Assembly (NCBI GenBank): GCA_964550025.1
Contig: CAZJYI010000018.1
Span: forward strand, 1-64,000
Source: CAZJYI01 sp964550025
GTDB lineage: Bacteria; Verrucomicrobiota; Kiritimatiellia; UBA8416; CAYOBW01
DNA length: 64,000 bases
Direction of reading: 5' to 3'
Shown: positions 9,322 through 17,566 of the stretch, one piece after another
How positions within the stretch are numbered: the first letter of the stretch is position 1
Layout of the letters: each line of letters begins with the position of its first letter
Program-made: the position numbers and the translations under genes
Notes under the pieces: generated by a model
The model's database searches: none
Told to the model about the DNA's origin: nothing
What the model saw: only the letters and a program-made list of their open reading frames with translations

Positions 9322-10491
9322 ATGGCTAACGAAACGCTCTTCATGGAGTTGATGCGCCACATGCCGGACGCGATCTATTTCAAAGACCGCGCCAGCCGTT
9401 TTCTGATGATCAGCCAGTCGCTTGCCGACCTGCAGGGGTTCGACGATCCGGAGATGGCCGTCGGCAAGACGGATTTCGACTTCTTCTCCGTAGACCAGGC
9501 CTCCCGCATGTTCCAGGAGGAACAGCATATCATGGAGACCGGCGAGGCGATCATCGGCGAGGTCGAGCACGAGATAATGGCGACCGGCCAGGAAATGTGG
9601 TTCTCGACGACCAAGCTTCCGCTGCGTGACGAACAAGGGTGCATCATCGGCATCCTCGGCATATCGCGGGACATTACCAAGCAGAAACGGGCTGAGGCGG
9701 ACCTGGCCCGGGCGCACGCCGCACTGCGCGAACAGGCCGCCGCGATGACGGCGGAATTGGGTCGTGCTGAACTCGTGCAGAAACGGCTGCTGCCCCATCG
9801 TGCCCCGCCACATCCGCGCCTGCGGATCGAATACCGCTACAGGCCGATGATCTCGGTTGGCGGTGACTACCTTGCCTTCGCGCCCCCGGAGCAGGACCGC
9901 GGTCTGGGTGTGTTTGTGAGCGACCTCACCGGACACGGCGTCTCCGCCGCGCTCTTCACGGCGGTGATCAAGTTCATCACGGATCATCTGTTCGGCACTT
10001 GCGGTGATGTCCCGGATGAGCTGATATGCAAGTTGAACAAGGAGTTGACCGGCCAGATGCCGGACCAGTACCTGACGGCTCTCTACGCAGTCTTTGACGA
10101 GGATGCGTCCGGCAACATGCAACTGCACTACGCCGGAGGGGGCCATCCCCAACCCGTCCTGCTCCGGAAATCCACCGGTACGCTTGAGGTGCTGCCTTTG
10201 GTGAGCGCGGGCGCCCTCTGCCTGTTCGAGGAGTTTGCCACGACATTGCACCACGCGGAGCTGCAGGCGGGGGACCGGCTGCTTTTCTACACGGACGGGG
10301 CGCGCGAAGTCGCCGAAGCGGACGGCAACACGCTCGGCAGGCAGGGCTTCCTCGATATCGTCGAGAGCGCCAACCGCGAGGTGCAGATCGGCGCTATGCT
10401 CGATGCCGTTCTCGCGGGAGTCGACCAGTTCCGCGGCGAAGCCGTTGTTACCGATGACGTCACCTTGATCGGAATCGAAGTGGGGGCGTGA
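9322..10491 (+). CDS. PAS domain PP2C (SpoIIE/RsbU-type) phosphatase
   Basis: A 389-residue cytosolic protein. The start is the ATG at 9322 preceded by GGGAGGTGAC. A PAS domain (about residues 1-125; DAIYFKDRASRFLMIS and GILGISRDITKQKRAEAD) leads through a short coiled coil to a SpoIIE-like PP2C serine phosphatase domain with GGDYLAF, the metal-binding VSDLTGHGVSAALFTA and late FYTDGAREV. RsbU-like enzymes dephosphorylate anti-anti-sigma factors in partner-switching cascades. No STAS or anti-sigma partner lies beside it, so the pathway is inferred from family only. Confidence 0.9.
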   Translation: MANETLFMELMRHMPDAIYFKDRASRFLMISQSLADLQGFDDPEMAVGKTDFDFFSVDQASRMFQEEQHIMETGEAIIGEVEHEIMATGQEMWFSTTKLPLRDEQGCIIGILGISRDITKQKRAEADLARAHAALREQAAAMTAELGRAELVQKRLLPHRAPPHPRLRIEYRYRPMISVGGDYLAFAPPEQDRGLGVFVSDLTGHGVSAALFTAVIKFITDHLFGTCGDVPDELICKLNKELTGQMPDQYLTALYAVFDEDASGNMQLHYAGGGHPQPVLLRKSTGTLEVLPLVSAGALCLFEEFATTLHHAELQAGDRLLFYTDGAREVAEADGNTLGRQGFLDIVESANREVQIGAMLDAVLAGVDQFRGEAVVTDDVTLIGIEVGA

Positions 10492-10497
10492 TGGCGA

Positions 10498-10566
10498 CAT
10501 CGGTGGACGATAACGGACGACGATAGCGGTGGACGATTGTCCGACTTCTCCTCGTCATCCGCTCTC
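10498..10566 (+). repeat. Short dispersed repeat, copy 1 (GGTGGACGATAACGG type)
   Basis: The segment has the internal repeat CGGTGGACGATAACGG / CGATAGCGGTGGACGATT followed by CTCGTCATCCG. The same sequence, with a few differences, is found in the reverse orientation at 21494-21560. Both lie in intergenic DNA. Its origin is unknown. Confidence 0.55.
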
Positions 10567-10601
10567 GTAGTCTGAATGACGTCTCGCACCTTGGGCTCGA
10601 C

Positions 10602-12839
10602 CTACCGAACCGTTGTCTCGTAGCGGACCCCGTTGGGGACCGGGACGGGGACGTTGACGGACACGCCGCTTTCGCCCTTTGTCCTCTCGGTACTGTCGAC
10701 GGCCAGGAAGGCCGTGTAACGGCACAGCAGGTTGTAGGCGAGAGAGGTCTCCGTGATCATGTCGCGCAATTCCTGCGAACGGTCGCGGATGCTCCTCTCG
10801 GAGAAATCCTTGATGCGCCACCTCGCCCAGAGGCTGGTGATTGCCGAATGCTGTGCCCCCGAGGCATCGAGGTCAACGTCGACGGAGTGCGCGCAGTCCT
10901 GCCCGCCGGTTCTGCCTGTGAGGCGGATTGTTTGGCGGCCGTCGCCCTCAAACCGACCCGTGATCATGACGGGGCGTCCGACGAATATGTCAGGGATCTT
11001 TCGGGGATAGACGTCGCTGACCTTCATGCCACCCCAGTCAATCCTGATGTCGGTCAGCGCGGGGTGGGCGATCCGCTCGTAGAACGCATCGACCTTCTCA
11101 CCCGCGCTCTCGTCCAGCCCCACAAATGCCGCGGCGCCTTTGCCGAACGAGGCCATGCGTTCGAGCAGGTAGCGGTTGACCGAATCCCCGACGCCGAAGC
11201 TGAAGATCCGCGCGTCCCCGAGCTTGCGGTGAACAGCCGCCAGGATCTCGGCCTCGTTGCCGATGTAGCCGTCGGTCATAAAGGAGACCACACGCAGACG
11301 CTCGTCATCGTGCGGGAAATCCAGTGCGGCCTTGATGCCCTCCACCATCATCGTGCCGCCGCTCCCCTGCAGGCTCTTCACGTATTCCAGGGCGTGCCGC
11401 ACGTTCTTGCGCGTGGCCGGCAGGGGGGCCTTTCCCAACTGCGACGCCGACTCGGAGAAACGGATGACCTGGAATGTGTCGTTTCCGTCCAGGTTTCTCA
11501 GACAGCGCGACATAGCCTGCTTGGCCTTCTCGATGGGAGCGCCGTCCATCGAGCCCGAGCAATCCAGAACGAAGACCATTTCGCGAGCCATCCGGGGGAT
11601 GTCCGACGTGTGTTTCGGCGGGTGCAGGACGAGGGCGAACGTGTTGCCCCTCTCGCCCTTGTCGACCAGCAGGGCCGTCTTCAGACGTTCCCCCGCAACC
11701 CCGTAGCGCAGAACGAAGTCCTTGTTGGGAATCGTGTTCTTCCGGGCCAGGGACACGCTGATGCGCGAAGGTTTCAGCCGTTCCACGTCGATGACGTGGC
11801 TGCGGCTGTAGGCCCGCTCGATTTCGACCCCGGCGTCTATGTCGACCTGCAACGAGATGTCGTGGCCGCTGCGTTCCCCCGGCCGGAGATACTGGACCTC
11901 GGTTTTCTGGCCCGAGACGCCATGTCTTCCACGCGCCACGGCGCCGACACCGTCCGTGCTTCCGGGCGGGTTGAAGCGTGGCCCAACGACCATCGGGAAG
12001 ACGAACTCGTAGTCCCCGTCCCGGTATTGAAGCGGGTTGAAATACGCGATTTGAATGTCGATCTTCTTGCCCGGTTCGATGTTGGCCACCCTCTGCGTGA
12101 AGACGTTGGGGCGCTCCTGTGTCAGGAGTGCGGCGCGATAGCCCTGGCGCTTGGCCTGCCGGTAGAGCAGTTCGGCCTCTTCACGTTCGCGGATCATGCC
12201 GCGGATCTGCCTGTCGCCGACCGTCATGACGAAGTCTGTGACCGCCGAGCTCTGCGGCAGCGGGAAGACATACACCGCCTCGATCTTCGTGTCGTACGGG
12301 TTGTGGTAGCGCTGAACCACTTTGACCGACGAGACGAACGCCGAAACGGTTGCCTTGACGGCGGTGTGTTTCAGGGGCAGAGGGATCTTCTCCTCTCCGA
12401 TCACCGCTCGAAGCTCGCCCTGCGTTGGGTACCCCTTTCCCCGCACGGCGGGCTTGTCGCCGGCACTCGCGATAATCCACACCTCCTCGTTCATCCCGAT
12501 GTCTATCCACGGCGCCTTGCGGTGGTCGCCACGGCGAAGGGAAATCAACGCCGCGCGATCTTGCGTCACTCGTCCGCCCGCGTATCCGTTTATGCCGAGG
12601 TTGCCGTACCACGCTTGGGGGGGTGCCGTTCCGCCTTCGAGTTGGGCTTCGGCGTACGGTCTGTCGTTGATGACCTCGCCGTGCAGGGGGATGTCGCCGT
12701 ACATTGGCCCGAAATCCAGAGTCTGCTCTTCGAAGCCCAGCGGTTCCCCCTCATCGCCGTAGTATCGCCACGAATAGCAGCCCGCCAGGCATCCGCACAG
12801 CGCTACGAGCAGTCCGATCCCGATGAGTTTCCGACCCAT
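10602..12839 (-). CDS. VIT and VWA domain lipoprotein
   Basis: A 745-residue protein with a lipoprotein signal ending in the lipobox LAGC (Cys21). It has a VIT domain (about residues 145-285, PLPLKHTAVKATVSAFVSSV and RAVIGEE) followed by a von Willebrand A domain (about 420-600) whose metal-ion-dependent adhesion site is intact (D426-x-S428-x-S430 in DCSGSMDG). The VIT plus VWA arrangement occurs in inter-alpha-trypsin-inhibitor-like bacterial proteins, which are thought to mediate surface protein interactions. It starts 2 bases after the cohesin-like gene and closes the sigma/anti-sigma operon, so it is the likely main output of that regulon. Confidence 0.9.
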   Translation of the reverse strand: MGRKLIGIGLLVALCGCLAGCYSWRYYGDEGEPLGFEEQTLDFGPMYGDIPLHGEVINDRPYAEAQLEGGTAPPQAWYGNLGINGYAGGRVTQDRAALISLRRGDHRKAPWIDIGMNEEVWIIASAGDKPAVRGKGYPTQGELRAVIGEEKIPLPLKHTAVKATVSAFVSSVKVVQRYHNPYDTKIEAVYVFPLPQSSAVTDFVMTVGDRQIRGMIREREEAELLYRQAKRQGYRAALLTQERPNVFTQRVANIEPGKKIDIQIAYFNPLQYRDGDYEFVFPMVVGPRFNPPGSTDGVGAVARGRHGVSGQKTEVQYLRPGERSGHDISLQVDIDAGVEIERAYSRSHVIDVERLKPSRISVSLARKNTIPNKDFVLRYGVAGERLKTALLVDKGERGNTFALVLHPPKHTSDIPRMAREMVFVLDCSGSMDGAPIEKAKQAMSRCLRNLDGNDTFQVIRFSESASQLGKAPLPATRKNVRHALEYVKSLQGSGGTMMVEGIKAALDFPHDDERLRVVSFMTDGYIGNEAEILAAVHRKLGDARIFSFGVGDSVNRYLLERMASFGKGAAAFVGLDESAGEKVDAFYERIAHPALTDIRIDWGGMKVSDVYPRKIPDIFVGRPVMITGRFEGDGRQTIRLTGRTGGQDCAHSVDVDLDASGAQHSAITSLWARWRIKDFSERSIRDRSQELRDMITETSLAYNLLCRYTAFLAVDSTERTKGESGVSVNVPVPVPNGVRYETTVR

Positions 12840-12841
12840 GT

Positions 12842-13303
12842 CTACTCTCCCTCCTCCTTGGCGCCCTCCGCAGACGCCGTCGCACGCAGTTTGACCGTTG
12901 GTTTGATCCGTTTCCCGCCGGGCTTTGCCGCCGTCACGAGCTTGGCGGACAGATTCGGCTGCTCGCCGTTTTCAACGGCGATGTGGATGCGGGCAACGCG
13001 AGTGTTGCCCGTGGGGGCGTGCTCATCCAGTGTGAACGCCGCAACGACGATGCGTCCGCCCTCAAAGCCCTTTCGATCGTAGTACGGGGCGTCGCGGAAG
13101 GCCTCTGTACCGCTGCCCTCGAGTCCCACGATCTTCACGTGCTCGGCGTCGTACGTGACTTCCACCTGGTATGCGGCCAGGGGGGCCTTGCCGCTGCCCA
13201 CCCAGAGGTCGATGGCGCGAAAGGAGACCGTGTCCTGTCCCGCGTGAAGCGGGCAGAGCAATGCCATGAAAGCCAGCGTCGCGATGGGGGCATACCTAGG
13301 CAT
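12842..13303 (-). CDS. Secreted cohesin-like protein
   Basis: A 153-residue protein beginning at ATG 13301-13303, with GAGGAGCCGGG upstream and a signal peptide MPRYAPIATLAFMALLCPLHAG. The rest is a single beta-rich domain (DLWVGSGKAPLAAYQVEVTYDAEHVKIVGLEG...) with the strand pattern of cohesin/carbohydrate-binding beta sandwiches. It overlaps the anti-sigma gene by 8 bases, which implies translational coupling. The neighbouring anti-sigma factor carries a dockerin-like calcium loop, so a cohesin-dockerin contact in the periplasm is an attractive but unproven idea. The fold call is by pattern only. Confidence 0.6.
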   Translation of the reverse strand: MPRYAPIATLAFMALLCPLHAGQDTVSFRAIDLWVGSGKAPLAAYQVEVTYDAEHVKIVGLEGSGTEAFRDAPYYDRKGFEGGRIVVAAFTLDEHAPTGNTRVARIHIAVENGEQPNLSAKLVTAAKPGGKRIKPTVKLRATASAEGAKEEGE

Positions 13304-13757
13304 CCCGGCTCCTCTCTTCCTCGCGCGGCGGTCCCAGGGAGACGGCTGTCCTGGCGAGACGGTCCACGTCGGCGGCATCGACCCGGCCGTCCCCGTTGTG
13401 ATCCTCGTCCGCCGACGGCCGCTCGCCCGAGGCCAGCGTACGTGCCAGGAGATAGGCGTCCACGATGTCGACGGGCCTCTCTGACGGGGGTGCCCTGTTG
13501 TCAACCAGATGTTGCGTCAGACCGGCGAACAGCAGAAGCACGGCGGCCACGGCCGCGGCGTAGCGGGTCAAGCGCCAGGCGCGGTCCCGCCACAGGGTGC
13601 GGCGAATCTGAGCGGTCTTTGCCGCGGCCATGGCCAGCACGGCACGGTCGACGCGGTCAGGGATACGCGTGCCGGAGTGAGTCGTCGCATCTTGGAGCAG
13701 GCGTTCCAGTCGCCGCTCAAGCGGCGTGTCGTTCGTGTTGTGTTCCAGCTCTGACAT
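13296..13757 (-). CDS. Membrane anti-sigma factor with dockerin-like EF-hand
   Basis: A 153-residue protein starting at ATG 13755-13757 behind AAAGGACG. The N-terminal 65 residues are a charged cytoplasmic part (ERRLERLLQDATTHSGTRIPDRVDRAVL). A single membrane helix follows (about 71-88, RYAAAVAAVLLLFAGLTQHL). The outer C-terminus contains DHNGDGRVDAAD, a canonical 12-residue dockerin-type calcium loop, preceded by the helix VDIVDAYLLARTLASG. Position after the ECF sigma gene and topology suggest an anti-sigma factor. The cytoplasmic part does not show an obvious zinc-binding HxxxCxxC motif. Confidence 0.72.
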   Translation of the reverse strand: MSELEHNTNDTPLERRLERLLQDATTHSGTRIPDRVDRAVLAMAAAKTAQIRRTLWRDRAWRLTRYAAAVAAVLLLFAGLTQHLVDNRAPPSERPVDIVDAYLLARTLASGERPSADEDHNGDGRVDAADVDRLARTAVSLGPPREEERSRDA

Positions 13758-13828
13758 CTTGCGTCCTTTGATGGTTAAGCAACTGAGGGGGGCAAAAGGT
13801 TCACGAGATTTTGGTTTTTCTGCAGTGG

Positions 13829-13928
13829 CGAAAGACGCCGAGTCTTCCGCCGCGTGGGATCGGAACGCTTGGCGCGTTCCGCTACGGGGCGCGTGCAACG
13901 GAAGTAGCGGAAGACGCCAAGTCTTCCG
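13829..13928. repeat. REP-like hairpins (family C) between sigma and anti-sigma genes
   Basis: Three short palindromes are visible: a diverged copy at 13829-13849, GGAACGC-loop-GCGTTCC at 13862-13880, and CGGAAGAC-loop-GTCTTCCG at 13908-13928. The last two face each other through CTAC and GTAG tags, the layout of a bipartite REP (BIME). The same pair recurs in tandem at 18.68-18.83 kb. Sitting inside an operon, the hairpins could change the ratio of sigma to anti-sigma expression. Confidence 0.75.
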
Positions 13929-13932
13929 CCTG

Positions 13933-14463
13933 TCAGCCGAGGCTGTCTCTCAGCGCGCGCAGGGCGTTGTGCAGTCGGGACTTGACCGTCCCGAGCGGGA
14001 CGTCCATGGCATCGGCGATCTCGCGCAGGCTGAGGCCGTCGGCGAAGCGCAGCAGGATGACTTCGCGCTGCGATTCGGGAAGCGCCTGCACGCGCTCGAG
14101 AAGTTCGCGGCGTTCGCGGTCCTCGTCTCGGACGGGGCGGTCCGGAACGTTATCGAGCTTTTCACCCAGGGCCACGTTGCGCGCTGCTTTTCCACGGCGA
14201 TTGAGCGCGAGGTGCTTGACGACGGGATAGAGGAAGGTCTTCAGCTTGGATCGCAGTTCAAAGCCGGGGAACTTGTTGAAGAAGTAGAAGAATGCGTCCT
14301 GGACTACGTCGTGTGCGTCGTGTTCGTTGCCGCAGAACCGGAAGGCCAGCGCGCAGACCCACTCGCGGTGGCGGTAGTAGAGTGCCTCGAAAGCTCCGCG
14401 CTCGCCGCGGTTGGCGGCTGCGACGAGCTCGGAATCCGAGCGGGTCTCTTGATCGCTGGCCAT
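13933..14463 (-). CDS. ECF-type RNA polymerase sigma factor
   Basis: A 176-residue sigma-70 family protein of the extracytoplasmic-function group. Region 2 spans about residues 22-90 (ALYYRHREWVCALAFRF, then DVVQDAFFYFF and KLKTFLYPVVKHLALN). Region 4 spans about 125-173 (LPESQREVILLRFADGLSLREIADAMDVPLGTVKSRLHNALRAL read in parts) with a clear helix-turn-helix. It is first in an operon with an anti-sigma factor, a cohesin-like secreted protein and a VIT/VWA lipoprotein, and likely controls that operon. Confidence 0.95.
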   Translation of the reverse strand: MASDQETRSDSELVAAANRGERGAFEALYYRHREWVCALAFRFCGNEHDAHDVVQDAFFYFFNKFPGFELRSKLKTFLYPVVKHLALNRRGKAARNVALGEKLDNVPDRPVRDEDRERRELLERVQALPESQREVILLRFADGLSLREIADAMDVPLGTVKSRLHNALRALRDSLG

Positions 14464-14566
14464 GCCTTCCTATCACACAGGTTGCCTTGCGTGTCAAAGA
14501 AGAGTCTTGGGACGCGGAACTTGCGAGTTGAGCGGGGGGCTGCGATGGGTGTAGGTTTTTGGGATG

Positions 14567-14933
14567 GGTCCGATTGCAAATCGGACCTACGGGGACGGGC
14601 CGGGGGAGGGCGTAGGTCCCAGTTGTACTGGGACCACTCGGGACGGAACGAGTTTGCCGGGNNNNNNNNNNNNNNNNNNNNNNNNNNNNNNNNNNNNNNN
14701 NNNNNNNNNNNNNNNNNNNNNNNNNNNNNNNNNNNNNNNNNNNNNNNNNNNNNNNNNNNNNACGGGCCGGGGAAGGGCGTAGGTCCCAGTTGTACTGGGA
14801 CCACTCGGGACGGAACGAGTTTGCCGGGATGGGTCCGATTGCAAATCGGACCTACGGGGACGGGCCGGGGAAGGGCGTAGGTCCCAGTTGTACTGGGACC
14901 ACTCGGGACGGAACAGGGCCGTGGGGGGATGGC
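14567..14933. repeat. Left REP/BIME array of RAYT 1 (family A)
   Basis: About 98-base units alternate two hairpins. The first has stem GGTCCGATT/AATCGGACC (14567-14587, 14832-14852). The second has stem GGTCCCAGT/ACTGGGACC (14615-14635, 14782-14802, 14880-14900). CTAC follows the first and GTAG precedes the second, so the tags point at one another across a G-rich spacer. The last unit ends just before the transposase start. The array is interrupted by an N gap, so the copy number is not known. Confidence 0.9.
14662..14761. other. Assembly gap (100 N)
   Basis: Exactly 100 undetermined bases inside the left REP array. The flanking sequences are copies of the same repeat unit, so the gap probably marks an unresolved repeat of unknown true length. 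Confidence 0.99.
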
Positions 14934-15632
14934 ATGACGGCTGACAAACCGGAGTTCAGGACCTTTGATCCGCACAAGGCGGTTGTCGTATACCGACGTC
15001 ACCTGCCGCACTGGCGGCAGGAAGGGGCGTGCTACTTCGTGACCTATCGGCTGAACGATTCGATTCCGGCGCGTGTACTCGCGGGTTGGCGGGAAGAGCG
15101 CAGGATCTGGTATAGTGCCCACGGCATCGATCCCGATATGGTACGAGGTGAAGCCTGGCGCGAAGCGTACGAGAAAATCCCGGTTGGTGAGAGGGAGAAA
15201 TTTGAGCGGCGGCACTACCGTGAGTTGCACGATTGCCTTGACGCGGGACAGGGATCCTGCTGTCTCAGAGACGAGGACACCGCGAAGATCGCGCTCGACG
15301 CGTTACTCTTCTTCCACGGGCAACGCTGCTGGACGGGTGACGCTGTGGTCATGCCGAACCACGTTCACGGTCTTCTCGTTCCAAAACGAGGTTTCGAGCT
15401 TGAAAGGCTGTTGCAGTCCGTGAAACGACATTCCTCACGCGAAATCAACAGGCGCATGGGCAGAGAGGGTAAGCTCTGGCAGAAGGATGGCTACGACCAT
15501 ATTGTGCGGAGCAGAAAGGAACTGCGGGCGTTCCGCAAGTACATTGGAAAGAACGCGACAAAGGTTGGGTTGACTGCTGGTAGCGGAGCATACCACGTTG
15601 CTTCCTGGCTGGACGAGTTTGCATCAGCATAG
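14934..15632 (+). CDS. REP-associated HUH/Y1 transposase (RAYT 1)
   Basis: A 232-residue single-stranded-DNA transposase of the Y1/TnpA_REP family. The start is the ATG at 14934, beyond the last repeat. The HUH metal motif is H143-V-H145 in MPNHVHGLLVP. The likely nucleophile is Y187 in WQKDGYDHIVR, followed by the conserved RKYIGKNATKVGL helix. These enzymes cut and join REP hairpins next to a GTAG/GGAG tag. The gene lies between two arrays of GTAG-tagged hairpins, which are presumably its own substrate. It appears full length and is probably active. Confidence 0.93.
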   Translation: MTADKPEFRTFDPHKAVVVYRRHLPHWRQEGACYFVTYRLNDSIPARVLAGWREERRIWYSAHGIDPDMVRGEAWREAYEKIPVGEREKFERRHYRELHDCLDAGQGSCCLRDEDTAKIALDALLFFHGQRCWTGDAVVMPNHVHGLLVPKRGFELERLLQSVKRHSSREINRRMGREGKLWQKDGYDHIVRSRKELRAFRKYIGKNATKVGLTAGSGAYHVASWLDEFASA

Positions 15633-15639
15633 GGGGATG

Positions 15640-15976
15640 GGTCCGATTACAAATCGGACCTGCGTGGGGAAGGTGTAGGTCCCAGTTGTACTGGGACCCT
15701 TCNNNNNNNNNNNNNNNNNNNNNNNNNNNNNNNNNNNNNNNNNNNNNNNNNNNNNNNNNNNNNNNNNNNNNNNNNNNNNNNNNNNNNNNNNNNNNNNNNN
15801 NNGGGACGGCATGCGATGGTTGGGGATGGGTCCGATTACAAATCGGACCTACGTGGGGAAGGCGTAGGTCCCAGTTGTACTGGGACCCTTCGGGACGGCA
15901 TGCGATGGTTGGGGATGGGTCCGATTACAAATCGGACCTACGTGGGAAAGGCGTAGGTCCCAGTTGTACTGGGACC
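15640..15976. repeat. Right REP/BIME array of RAYT 1 (family A)
   Basis: The units match the left array with slight changes in loop and spacer. GGTCCGATT/AATCGGACC hairpins lie at 15640-15660, 15829-15849 and 15918-15938. GGTCCCAGT/ACTGGGACC hairpins lie at 15678-15698, 15867-15887 and 15956-15976. The unit is about 89 bases, with a spacer different from the left array, so the two sides have amplified separately. Together with an N gap this fills the 15633-16045 interval. Confidence 0.9.
15703..15802. other. Assembly gap (100 N)
   Basis: A second run of exactly 100 N inside the right REP array. The true number of repeat units here is unknown. Confidence 0.99.
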
Positions 15977-16045
15977 GTCAAGAGTAGGAGTTGCTTGTGG
16001 GGGGGGCAGGGTCGTTGTTCGCGTCCACCGTCTGGAGGCTAGACT

Positions 16046-17437
16046 ATGAAGAAGAGAGTTTCTCGCCGCGCGTTTATCAAGACCGGCGCTTTTGTGTCAT
16101 CCGTCGGGCTCCCAATGATCGTTCCGCGACACGTGCTGGGCGGGCCCGACGCACCGAGCAGCAAGCTGAACATTGCCGGGGTGGGCATTGGCGGCATGGG
16201 TGGGGGGAACCTGAACTCCTGTGGCGCCCCGGGCGCCGGGAAAGGCAAGGCCGGGCGGGGTGAGAACATTGTTGCGCTGTGTGACGTGGACCACGGGTAT
16301 GCGGCCGGGACCTTCAAACGCTATCCCGCGGCGAAGCGCTACAAGGACTACCGCGTCATGCTCGAGTCGCAGAAGGACATCGATGCGGTGGTCATTGCGA
16401 CGCCCGATCACACGCATGCCTGCATTTCCATGGCTTGTATGGAGGCGGGAAAGCACGTCTATTGCCAGAAGCCCCTGACACACGACGTCTACGAGTCGCG
16501 TGCCCTGGCCGAGGGGGCAAAGAAGTGCGGCGTGGTGACCCAGATGGGGATCCAGGGCCATTCGGGCGAGGGGATACGCCTGATTACCGAGTGGATCAGG
16601 GATGGCGCCATCGGGACCGTGCGGGAGGTGGACGCCTGGTGCAGCCTGATGTATTCCCCGGCCGGGCACGCGTCCTGGAGCTCGAAGTGGTTGGAACGGC
16701 CGAAGGAAGGCATGCCTCTTCCGCAAGGGCTCGATTGGGAGAACTGGATCGGACCCGCGCCGATGCGCCCGTATCACCGCGCGTACCATCCCAGGACCTG
16801 GCGCTGCTGGTGGGACTTCGGGTGCGGCATGATGGGGGACCGCGGCGCGCATACGCTGGATCCCGTCTACACCGCGCTCAACCTCTGTGCGCCGACGTCC
16901 ATCGAGGGGTCGGGCATCGTGGGGGGGAACGAGGATGTCCATCCCGACAAGGCCAAGGTGGTCTTCAAGATCCCGGCGCGAGAGGGATTCCCGGCCTTGA
17001 CGATCAACTGGTACGAAGGGCAGGAGCCGCCGCGACCCGAGTGCCTCGAAGATGGACGCAAGCTCCCGCGCGAGGGCGGTGCCCTGTTCAAAGGCGAAAA
17101 GGGCATCATCTGGGGCGGGGTGTACGGGAACAGTCCCCGGCTGATTCCCGAGGCGGCGATGAAGGCCTACACGCGACCGGAGAAGACACTGCCCAGGGTC
17201 CGCGGCGGTCACGAGCGCGACTGGATCGACGCCATCAAGCAGGGCCGCAAGGCCGGCGCCGATTTTGCCTACTCCGGCCCGTTGACCGAGTTCGCATTGC
17301 TGGGCAACCTGGCAAAACGCTTTCCCGGCGTGGAACTGAGATGGGACGCCGCGCAACTCAAAGTGACCAACCACAAAGAAGCCAACGAGTGGGTCCGGCG
17401 CCCGCGGCGGGATGGATGGGAGCTGAAGCGGGGGTAG
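16046..17437 (+). CDS. Tat-exported Gfo/Idh/MocA family oxidoreductase
   Basis: A 463-residue second member of the family, only distantly similar to the one at 7.8 kb. It has a twin-arginine signal (SRRAFIKTGAFVSSVGLPMIVP), a Rossmann glycine-rich segment (LNIAGVGIGGMGGGN) and the catalytic-Lys motif in VYCQKPLTHDVYE, plus CGMMGDRGAHTLDPV typical of the secreted PVC subgroup. The ATG follows CTGGAGGC. Predicted periplasmic sugar or polyol oxidoreductase; the substrate is unknown. Its 5' side touches the RAYT 1 repeat array. Confidence 0.92.
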   Translation: MKKRVSRRAFIKTGAFVSSVGLPMIVPRHVLGGPDAPSSKLNIAGVGIGGMGGGNLNSCGAPGAGKGKAGRGENIVALCDVDHGYAAGTFKRYPAAKRYKDYRVMLESQKDIDAVVIATPDHTHACISMACMEAGKHVYCQKPLTHDVYESRALAEGAKKCGVVTQMGIQGHSGEGIRLITEWIRDGAIGTVREVDAWCSLMYSPAGHASWSSKWLERPKEGMPLPQGLDWENWIGPAPMRPYHRAYHPRTWRCWWDFGCGMMGDRGAHTLDPVYTALNLCAPTSIEGSGIVGGNEDVHPDKAKVVFKIPAREGFPALTINWYEGQEPPRPECLEDGRKLPREGGALFKGEKGIIWGGVYGNSPRLIPEAAMKAYTRPEKTLPRVRGGHERDWIDAIKQGRKAGADFAYSGPLTEFALLGNLAKRFPGVELRWDAAQLKVTNHKEANEWVRRPRRDGWELKRG

Positions 17438-17448
17438 ACGGTACGGTA

Positions 17449-17519
17449 GGTCCCAGTTGCACTGGGACCATTCCGGACGGAACGAGGTCGTCCGGGAGGT
17501 GTCCGATCACAGGTCGGAC
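17449..17519. repeat. Detached, diverged family A REP pair
   Basis: A GGTCCCAGT/ACTGGGACC hairpin (17449-17469) with a GTAG tag and a diverged GTCCGA-loop-TCGGAC hairpin (17501-17519) sit directly after the oxidoreductase stop codon, 1.4 kb from the main array. This suggests a unit moved away from the array and then decayed. Confidence 0.75.
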
Positions 17520-17566
17520 GTGCGTAGACGGAACGTCCCCTTAATCTTTGCCCTGATCTTCCGCCC

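Noticed and set aside
10848..13082. A 744-codon open frame on the plus strand
   Set aside because: Antisense to the VIT/VWA and cohesin-like genes, with no recognisable motif; the minus-strand genes have signal peptides, ribosome sites and intact motifs.
14567..15976. CRISPR array
   Set aside because: The repeated units are themselves pairs of palindromes with conserved, not unique, spacers, and a Y1 transposase rather than cas genes lies between them.
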